Source of the DNA: Diphasiastrum complanatum
Lineage: Eukaryota > Streptophyta > Lycopodiopsida > Lycopodiales > Lycopodiaceae
Length of the DNA stretch: 64,000 nt
Direction: 5' to 3'
NCBI GenBank assembly: GCA_029204225.1
Contig: CM055092.1
Span: forward strand, 63,378,622-63,442,621
In this document: piece by piece, positions 61,101 to 64,000 of the stretch
Layout: the number at the start of each line of letters is the position of its first letter
Position numbering within the stretch: the first letter of the stretch is position 1
The notes under the pieces: generated by a model
Databases searched by the model: none
Told to the model about the DNA's origin: nothing
What the model saw: the letters and a program-made list of their open reading frames with translations, nothing else
Made by a program: the position numbers and the translations under genes

Positions 61101-61897
61101 TGAGACTCCAAGGTTGTAGCTGGAAGATGAATATGCATGCTGTCCTTGGCAAAAAAAGCTTCTCTTTGCTGTAGCACTTACTTGACTAGTCCCTACAAAA
61201 CTAAATGTTGCCTTGTACCGACAAAATGACTTTATATCTCTTTAGGACATATAAAAACAGTGTCTACCGGCAGAAGCATTCTTCAGTGTTCAATCGGGCT
61301 GGCCAAACTGTGTTGTGATGTAATAGCAGTGGCATATTACATCACAGTAAGCTCACATAGCAGCTGTATTTCTCAAAATGAAATTACAAGATCCAAGCAC
61401 ACAAGCATTAGGGAGATGAAGTTAGTCGTCATGCGGAGTCTACTTTGAGACTGGGAAAGATATTTGGACCTTGTGTTACTCTCTTTATTGTTAAGATATA
61501 CTGTCACAATTCACAAGAGGAACTTGACGCATGAGTAGTATACCGAAGCACATATACTGAGTACTTCCTCCCACCTTGTTATGGACAAGAAAGTGCCTCA
61601 AGACCAAACTTAGCCAATATGCAGAGCTGGTCTACAAGCTTTTGTGTTAATTTGATTGCAGGACACACCATTATTGGCCCTTACTTCCAGTGTATGTGTT
61701 TTATCTCTGAGTTTGATTATGAGTGCATCAGGGATATCCAGCTAGATGGTTTATAATCTTCATGGATGTAGATAAATCTATGGTTATTTTTTGTTTTCAG
61801 GACTTTGTATCTTGACCCACCTACTGCATACTCAGATGCTGGTTTTTGTCTTGCACAGTGTTTTTTCTACATGAGCATGGACTGACTGACTGACCGA

Positions 61898-61948
<51 letters not shown>

Positions 61949-62126
61949 CACATGGAAATCTAGGGTGGTGAGTATTCTGACTCATCGTGTATCTTTGTAG
62001 GCTGGAAACTTGTCAAGGCAACTTTCTGGCTATGTAGATGAACAAGCTTTTGACCTACTCTCTCGAATGTTGGCATTTAATCCTTCACGGAGGTGCACGG
62101 CTGACGAAGCACTGGAGCACATTTAC
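38389..62126 (+). CDS. Divergent CMGC/MAPK-like Ser/Thr protein kinase, partial, 11 exons
   Basis: Exons: 38389-38489, 38658-38754, 39215-39293, 46119-46229, 47655-47739, 48138-48208, 56371-56395, 56682-56749, 58716-58785, 58904-59005, 62001-62126. Every junction is GT-AG with compatible phase. The product would phosphorylate Ser/Thr of protein substrates in cytosol or nucleus. Motifs in order: IGSGSYGDVCRA (P-loop), VALK (ATP lysine), LAKRVLREVCIMRRLSHP (helix C, Glu), DLYIATEFADGGDM (hinge), HRDIKSENVLL (catalytic loop), DFGLSRSADE, VVTPSYRAPE, WSLGCIFWEL, LDVIFDVIGTP (CMGC insert), MLAFNPSRRCTADEAL. LREVCIMRRL and DVIGTP point to the MAPK branch. There is no TxY, and the activation segment is about ten residues shorter than in CDKs. 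The first and last exons are unresolved. Introns total over 22 kb and are full of mobile elements, yet the exon frame is clean, so the gene may be functional. Confidence 0.85.
38658..38754 (+). CDS. Kinase exon B: helix C
   Basis: After TTTTTGGCAG. Encodes RVADVFFCPLLAKRVLREVC and IMRRLSHPYVIS, with the conserved Glu in LREV. The donor is T|GTACTT, leaving one base; the +1 phase fits exon C. Confidence 0.8.
39215..39293 (+). CDS. Kinase exon C: strand 4-5 and hinge
   Basis: After TTTTTGGCAG. Encodes TNVFTNLSLEISGGVDLYIA and TEFAD, then two bases of a Gly codon before GTATGTA. The insertion LEISGG before VDLYI is longer than in typical MAPKs. Confidence 0.8.
40026..40110. repeat. Cluster of self-complementary TCAAACGTTTGA words
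   Basis: TTTCAAACGTTTGAAAC, then several more CAAACG/CGTTTGA copies within 85 bp. It resembles the word clusters at the ends of the hAT-like elements elsewhere in this window. No partner end was located. Confidence 0.5.
40110..40555 (+). pseudogene. Copia RT-RNase H remnant in a kinase intron
   Basis: Reads RLAAKGYAQQEGLDYDETFT, VVALASYFDSDVHQMDVKSA, FLNEQLQEAVHMDQP, stop, then LVCRLKKALYGLKPL. The frame next jumps to a short RNase H piece (ISRCSKK, ALSSPEAKY, about 40480-40535). This is a copia element distinct from the 17-23 kb one (QEGLDYDETF versus [10 protein letters not shown]). The catalytic VDD segment is deleted. Confidence 0.85.
40560..40757 (+). repeat. LINE 3' tail with (CT)n microsatellite
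   Basis: GGTCTTATATGCCTTGTGGA, AATTGGTATCAAAG, then AGACATTAATAAAG at 40681-40694 and about 31 CT units to 40757. It is homologous to the end of the 9.8-kb copy (CTTATATGCGAATTGGTATG...). Only the last ~120 bp of this LINE copy are present. Confidence 0.85.
40758..43030 (+). mobile_element. LINE-3: internally deleted copy
   Basis: Starts directly after the (CT)n. It shows a Pro-rich start, a coiled-coil-like stretch near 41100-41220 (possible ORF1), an endonuclease end (STLSDHSFLTLSLGT, with SDH intact), RT pieces (IGVKQGCSLFP at about 42000 and FADRWGLTVHTRKTQIMIFN at 42130-42196), and the zinc region CQLCTLDEVESMEHFIFEC (about 42544-42600). A candidate solo LTR (41720-41935) lies between endonuclease and RT. 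The tail motif is not seen at its 3' end. Confidence 0.8.
41720..41935 (+). repeat. Candidate solo LTR (216 bp)
   Basis: TGTTACGACCGTAGG ... CAATCCTTGTAACA, with a TATA-like CTCTATAAATATGAG at about 41850. It interrupts LINE-3. The flanks ACAAG and CCTTT do not match, so no target duplication supports it. Confidence 0.4.
43031..43839. other. Intron sequence without recognised features
   Basis: AT-rich sequence inside the large kinase intron, with no supported ORF. Confidence 0.5.
43840..44400 (+). mobile_element. LINE-6 fragment (endonuclease end and linker)
   Basis: Frames read LTRAPRYCFENPYISIYQDS and LTSLLQHFHI (cf. LPRAPRYTSDHAYTHLYRDS in LINE-3). PWYDDGC follows at about 44190 (PPWYDDECRS in LINE-2), and RARDIKDLEAY at 44365-44397 (KARDIDDLESEL in LINE-2). 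Segments between these are deleted. Confidence 0.65.
44401..46118. other. Kinase intron, nothing further recognised
   Basis: No domain-bearing ORF or RNA gene. A frame at 44570-44893 is open for 107 codons but hydrophobic and unsupported. Confidence 0.5.
46119..46229 (+). CDS. Kinase exon D: helices D-E
   Basis: After GGGTCACTAG. Encodes GDMYHLSDSLTSGEVKLLLW and QLLVAVKYIHSCHVWH, ending AG|GTAC so that the Arg of HRD is split. The 6.8-kb intron before it contains copia and LINE debris. Confidence 0.85.
46230..47654. other. Kinase intron with (GA)n microsatellite
   Basis: (GA)n at 47382-47438. A minus-strand frame beginning in the (CT)n and running to about 47078 has no recognisable domain. 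It may be another LINE-related 5' segment, since similar Pro-rich starts follow CT repeats elsewhere. Confidence 0.45.
47382..47438. repeat. (GA)n microsatellite
   Basis: About 28 GA units. No ATTAATAAA motif is adjacent. Confidence 0.9.
47655..47739 (+). CDS. Kinase exon E: catalytic loop and DFG
   Basis: After GTGTGCAG. Completes HRDIKSENVLLTKDKCVKIC and DFGLSRSADE, ending phase 0 before GTAGAT. It holds the catalytic Asp, the CMGC/MAPK-like Lys (HRDIK) and the metal-binding DFG. Confidence 0.9.
48138..48208 (+). CDS. Kinase exon F: APE motif
   Basis: After TCTAAACAG. Encodes VVTPSYRAPEVIMSQGQYSS and AID, ending AT|GTAAGTT. VVTxxYRAPE is typical of CMGC kinases, but PS stands where MAPKs have RW. 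No TxY lies in exon E or F. Confidence 0.9.
48605..49361 (-). mobile_element. LINE-derived short element with 3' tail
   Basis: On the minus strand it begins right after the (CT)n at 49362 with GC-rich sequence and an open frame (49226 to 48897) starting MAKKGKGSPRSPPPPP. A coiled-coil-like stretch follows (LQGKIGMLAVENELLKEQLA). It ends with GAACATTAATAAATC and (TTTC)n at 48586-48617. The tail links it to the LINE family, and the ORF may be an ORF1 N-terminus. RT and endonuclease are absent. Confidence 0.55.
48897..49226 (-). pseudogene. Pro-rich, coiled-coil ORF, possible LINE ORF1 fragment
   Basis: About 109 codons. The basic N-terminus (MAKKGKG) is followed by a Pro-rich run, a Cys/Leu-rich part, then a heptad-like LQGKIGMLAVENELLKEQLA and an acidic tail. 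No domain was recognised. A coiled coil would suit LINE ORF1 or a gag. Function is unknown. Confidence 0.4.
49362..49453 (-). repeat. (CT)n microsatellite and LINE tail
   Basis: On the minus strand AAAAGACATTAATAAAGTTT precedes about 38 CT units (49438 to 49362). It is the 3' end of the LINE copy at 49454-50212. Confidence 0.9.
49454..50212 (-). mobile_element. LINE-4a: internally deleted copy
   Basis: On the minus strand it starts at LRAVIEEAKHRRERVYCCFV and DFRKAFDFVPRSLLIQ (RT motif A). It then jumps straight into the C-terminal zinc region (LCSLQEVEDEAHFLLRC, first Cys lost) and the 3' end, finishing with the ATTAATAAA tail. The RT catalytic domain is deleted. Confidence 0.85.
50213..50279 (-). 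repeat. (TA)n(GA)n and tail of the next LINE copy
   Basis: On the minus strand AAAAGACATTAATAAATC is followed by (CT)n (50264-50245) and (AT)n (50244-50213). LINE-4a begins immediately afterwards. Confidence 0.9.
50265..52042 (-). mobile_element. LINE-4b: internally deleted copy
   Basis: On the minus strand: a degenerate 5' part, an endonuclease end (LSNHSF at about 51565), and the linker and RT N-terminus (50842-51396: EGRRLIETLHSSSTVAFWHM, PRAPPPLIEDLQRWTTYATS, RDIENLESELLIH, VVVSGFPPS). Then QVSFRAHYYSIDHIFT at about 50663 joins directly to 3'-UTR sequence and the tail. The RT core and zinc region are missing. A 27-bp tandem duplication (GAAGTAATAGTATGGAGA) lies at about 51764-51815. Confidence 0.8.
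52043..52139. repeat. (TG)n(AG)n compound microsatellite
   Basis: About 14 TG units followed by about 34 AG units. It lies at the 5' side of LINE-4b (minus strand) and next to gypsy-6. Confidence 0.9.
52140..53097 (-). mobile_element. Gypsy-6: collapsed chromovirus (LTR - chromodomain - LTR)
   Basis: On the minus strand a nearly 200-bp segment ending TGTCATGCCCACGACTGG is duplicated at about 52440-52671 and 52899-53097. Between them, 52675-52890 reads LRNRMVTEHLVQWKGRTDDG, DSWEQEGSLRRNFPSFKLRT and a stop: the chromodomain end of pol with its polypurine tract AAGGGGGGAAGA. All other internal sequence is deleted. The left LTR limit is uncertain. Confidence 0.75.
52675..52890 (-). pseudogene. 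Gypsy-6 chromodomain fragment
   Basis: The frame on the minus strand reads RLRNRMVTEHLVQWKGRTDD then GDSWEQEGSLRRNFPSF. The EHLVQWKG...SWE pattern parallels gypsy-2 (LVRWKGKSDDKDTWE). Only this terminal piece of pol remains. Confidence 0.8.
53098..53440 (-). pseudogene. LINE endonuclease fragment beside gypsy-6
   Basis: Frames on the minus strand read KRYMLLLSNFNAQIGGRQID (NFNAQIGG, endonuclease block). RYSPIATYDEHFLHLGESHG, LAVYYGLARC and FTCHLHTG follow, matching LITTYGEYLLQLGEAHELAI and YTCHAHSG of LINE-2. It ends exactly where gypsy-6 starts, so gypsy-6 probably inserted into this LINE. LINE-4b may be its other part, but the joining segment is not recognisable. Confidence 0.7.
53441..55289. 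other. Kinase intron, nothing recognised
   Basis: No supported ORF. AT-rich sequence. Confidence 0.5.
55290..55820 (+). pseudogene. LINE-7: old RT fragment
   Basis: Frames read RKERVCFMDFRRAINSVPSS (cf. RRERVYCCFVDFRKAFDFVP), MQTMVAVIVLYKVMIGCYRL (cf. ILAVMALYERVLGCFRSERG), and GLTLNSIKTKAKFLL ... KVLFSYRYFGVQS (cf. GVNIAKTMVIVF ... VPSYTYLGTL). The order is that of LINE-2, but it is far more diverged and has many stops. Confidence 0.6.
56371..56395 (+). CDS. Kinase exon G: 25-nt micro-exon (WSLGCIFW)
   Basis: After TTTCCAACAG and before GTGAGT. The first base completes Ile, then WSLGCIFW (subdomain IX). It is recognised only because flanking phases and the family motif agree. It lies 8.2 kb after exon F. 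Confidence 0.8.
56682..56749 (+). CDS. Kinase exon H: start of C-lobe insertion
   Basis: After GGTTGCAG. Encodes ELMIRNMNPSTPGPPSRPLF and GV plus two bases before GTAAGC. It is Pro-rich, and with exon I forms an insertion longer than the MAPK equivalent (ELLxxKPLFPG). Confidence 0.8.
57249..57402. repeat. GGAACA-type minisatellite
   Basis: Degenerate direct repeats of AGGAACA/AGGAATA over about 150 bp. Simple purine-rich array in a kinase intron. Confidence 0.7.
57499..58268. mobile_element. hAT-like short element B1 (about 770 bp)
   Basis: The left end CTTAGAAACCCGTTCCGACC and the right end GTTCCGGAACGGGCAACTAAA are roughly inverted. Both are packed with CGTTCC/GGAACG words, including the perfect hairpin CGTTCCGACC..GGTCGGAACG at 57509-57535. 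A direct repeat TTGGTAGCTTAG occurs at 57492-57503 and 58270-58281. No transposase ORF. Confidence 0.65.
58716..58785 (+). CDS. Kinase exon I: acidic insertion
   Basis: After TCTCTTGCAG. Encodes GEPVTPERGENYAADGDSPL and AEQ, phase 0 before GTTCCA. It is Pro/Glu/Asp-rich and likely a surface loop. Confidence 0.75.
58904..59005 (+). CDS. Kinase exon J: CMGC insert
   Basis: After TGTGTGGCAG. Encodes LDVIFDVIGTPCWSDIVSVP and SETWRSYLKGLPGR, phase 0 before GTATGA. LDxIxDxxGTP is the hallmark of CDK/MAPK/GSK/CLK kinases. Confidence 0.9.
59338..60107. mobile_element. hAT-like short element B2 (770 bp), same family as B1
   Basis: The ends TAGAAACCCGTTCCGACC and CATTCCGTTCCAGAACGGGC + AACTA match B1, and the length is almost identical. 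The left subterminal region has the hairpin TACTGTAtgttccgTACAGTA. The interior is only weakly similar to B1. No clear target duplication. Confidence 0.6.
60302..60483. mobile_element. hAT-like short element C (182 bp)
   Basis: Ends CATAGATGCAGCAGCG and CTGCGACTGCAACTATG are inverted. It is filled with GCGAATCGCGATTCGC-type words. Flanks TTTAGTTA and TTTATTTA match at seven of eight positions, a decayed 8-bp target duplication. Confidence 0.65.
60822..60999. repeat. 89-bp tandem duplication
   Basis: GTGAAATGCAAGAGAACAAT starts at 60822 and 60911, and the two 89-bp copies differ at only about two positions. It is a recent event within the last large kinase intron. Confidence 0.9.
61900..61944. 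repeat. (CT)n microsatellite
   Basis: About 22 CT units, 57 bp upstream of kinase exon K. It may overlap the intron's polypyrimidine region but is too far to be the acceptor tract itself. Confidence 0.9.
62001..62126 (+). CDS. Kinase exon K: C-terminal helices
   Basis: After ATCTTTGTAG. Encodes AGNLSRQLSGYVDEQAFDLL and SRMLAFNPSRRCTADEALEH plus IY, before GTACGTG. It contains the conserved Arg of subdomain XI (RRCTADEAL). At least one more exon should follow (the usual PY/F...). Confidence 0.85.
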
Positions 62127-62637
62127 GTACGTGATACTCTGCTTACAGTGTCAGTAGCCTTCTGGTGTTGCTTTCTTGTCCCTCTTTTGAAATTCAAGAG
62201 TCTGGTACAATGCTGGAGAGATGCATTCAGTATCTTAATTTTTTGAAGGTTTCCAATTTTTGAAAATTTTGTCTTTAAATCTTAGCAGCTTAAGCACTTG
62301 CTAGTTAAAATGTGTTCAATTACTGAAACTTATATTCATTCATTATATTGACAAATTAACAAATGAATTCGAACTATCTTAATTGACTATTACACTTATC
62401 CAGTGACGCTTTAGAATGTGCAAATTCGCCGAAGGTTCCTAGATAATCAATACTTCCTTCAATCCATTCTGTTGGAATTTGGCATGAATTTGTGTATGTC
62501 TTGCCATTTTCTAAATATAGCCTTTAACCCCCTTAATAAGCATTTCTATAGCCTTGACTATCCAGCCATTGTGCAAGATTCGGGCTCCACTAGAGATGGA
62601 AGTAGTATACAGTGGATCATAGTAACAAGCTACAAAA

Positions 62638-63070
62638 CATGGTTGCCAGGAAATGGGAATGGGAGAATGTTTGGACCCCTCAATATGGGAATGTTTTTAG
62701 GTTGGTTAATGAGGAAATAGCGGCAAATCGTCATGTTTTCTTACTGAAATTAAATGCTACCTACCGAGGCTCAGATTGATCTCCAATCCATTGCCACCTA
62801 TCCTATACTCAAAGTAAACCTATCAAGAAAGGCATCGATAATTCCAAGGAGGCCCCATAACAGAAATGTAACTTCATAAGGCCTAGTTGAAATAAGTTGC
62901 CAGAGGTCCAAGTAATTGCATGGCCATGGGAATGCATTTGCACTTGGGGAACGCTCCTCTAGAAACGTGAATGTTCTTTGACACATCCTCAGGAACAACA
63001 CCTTTGCTGGGAGCCTGGGAACATGTTCCCTTGTTCCAAGGACGGGAAAACACATTCCCTGATAACTATA
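62638..63070. mobile_element. Possible hAT-like short element E
   Basis: Ends CATGGTTGCCAGGAAATG and CATTCCCTGATAACTATA are imperfect inverted counterparts. Subterminal GGGAATG/CATTCCC words include GGGAACATGTTCCC at 63020-63033. No target duplication was seen. Confidence 0.4.
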
Positions 63071-63230
63071 CTATCGTGTGTATTAAAAAAATAAGTTTTA
63101 CAACCATGTAAGTATAATTAAACATAGAATGTTTTTTGGAAGAAAACAAGTTACTTTTCTCTAAAGTCAACACTCTTCAAACTTTCTTTAAGACTGGTTA
63201 TCTTAAAAGCTTGCTTGTTTATTTTTCAGC

Positions 63231-63299
63231 ACTGATTTTCCAAGTATTGATCGGTTAGAGGAAAAATCAGCAAGAACATTGATTAATAATGCAGTTTGA
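63231..63299 (+). CDS. Candidate last kinase exon (weak)
   Basis: After a good acceptor (TTATTTTTCAG, exon from 63230) a frame reads TDFPSIDRLEEKSARTLINN and AV, then TGA. It is in the right place for a C-terminal tail, but its phase does not join exon K directly. An intermediate exon would be needed. Confidence 0.25.
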   Translation, partial: TDFPSIDRLEEKSARTLINNAV

Positions 63300-64000
63300 A
63301 ATGGCACTTAATAAACTTAAAGTTTTGAATGTTTGCATAGAAGGTGAAGCTAATTTTTTTAAGCGATTTAATCCCAAAAAGAATCACAAAAATGAAAAGA
63401 TTACATGTAACTACTCATGAAAGAATCTGTACCCATACAAACTCGATTACCTGATTATCTATATGAACCCGATTATCTCAAGATCGTCTCAACCCCCTAG
63501 TCTTCCTCTTGACACCACACCAGTTACGTTTAATATCCCTGCCAGTTTGCAGTCTGTGAAACAGACCTTGAGCGAGGTCCAGACTCTGTCTGCTGATTAG
63601 TTGGAAAAATCTCTACACCATCTTTTCATACACCAGTTCCCCATTTGTCCGATATCCCAATGTCTCAGTTTCCCTTGTGATATCATCAGTATCATCTAAC
63701 GGAAGGTGAAGACGGAAAACAACCTAACGGTGAGGTACATTTGGTAATGCTTTTGTAGGAGTTCCATCTTATTAAAGAGATCATTAGAGTAGATGAAATA
63801 TCAAACTTTACTTGTGCAGACCATGTAAATTGTGCAAAGCAAAGAAAAAATATCATTCTTCAGAAAGCAAACCATAGATTTAGATGCATTTGGTTGGAGA
63901 GCATAACTATACAGCCATAGGAAAAGCTTTTCCTGGTGTACTTTTGTGCATTGCTACTGTGAAGGCTATCAGTAACTTGCAGATTGAGATTACTGCAGTT
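63300..64000. other. Unassigned 3' region
   Basis: A 50-codon open frame after TTTTGTAG at 63752-63759 (EFHLIKEIIRVDEI...) could be coincidental. No polyadenylation site is clear. Confidence 0.3.

Noticed and set aside
1-64000. CRISPR arrays, bacterial operons, tRNA genes
   Set aside because: Short tandem repeats here lack the repeat-spacer pattern, genes are intron-split or retroelement-derived, and no cloverleaf with A/B boxes was recognised.

Overview
This 64 kb window looks like nuclear DNA of a large-genome land plant. It has a spliced protein-kinase gene with very long introns, buried in layers of Ty3/gypsy, Ty1/copia, LINE, Penelope-like and hAT-like elements, plus many (CT)n/(GA)n microsatellites. 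The LTR elements carry plant-type initiator-Met-tRNA primer sites (TGGTATCAGAGC). Penelope-like elements in land plants are known to me mainly from conifers, so a gymnosperm or another large-genome non-angiosperm is my best guess. The sequence alone does not settle the species.

Layout. 1-6.2 kb: no recognisable gene, two small tandem repeats. 6.2-12.5 kb: a hAT-like element with an 8-bp target duplication, then a Penelope-like element (PLE) interrupted by a decayed gypsy element and by a U6 snRNA copy fused to a 5'-truncated LINE. 12.5-23.1 kb: a minus-strand chromodomain gypsy element with a gag-to-RT internal deletion; a Ty1/copia element (17.4-23.05 kb) sits in its right LTR. 24.6-27.3 kb: a probable non-autonomous LTR element on the minus strand. 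28.14-34.18 kb: a well-preserved but inactivated gypsy chromovirus with both LTRs and a CTATG target duplication, inserted into an older gypsy copy. 35.2-37.9 kb: the longest LINE copy.

38.4-62.1 kb (+): eleven consistent exons of a divergent CMGC/MAPK-like Ser/Thr kinase. They cover the P-loop, catalytic loop, DFG, APE and the C-lobe, and every intron has GT-AG ends with matching phase. The first and last coding exons are not identified with confidence. The activation segment is unusually short and has no TxY. The introns hold a copia fragment, at least six LINE fragments, a minus-strand gypsy remnant (52.1-53.1 kb), hAT-like short elements and most of the microsatellites.

The most unusual points are: (1) the U6-LINE chimera inside a PLE reverse transcriptase; (2) a LINE family whose copies end in ATTAATAAA plus a (CT)n or (CTTT)n tail and whose 5' ends repeatedly start right after another CT microsatellite, giving head-to-tail chains; (3) a set of short elements with CATAG/TAGTTGC-like ends and termini packed with self-complementary words; (4) the kinase with the abbreviated activation loop.
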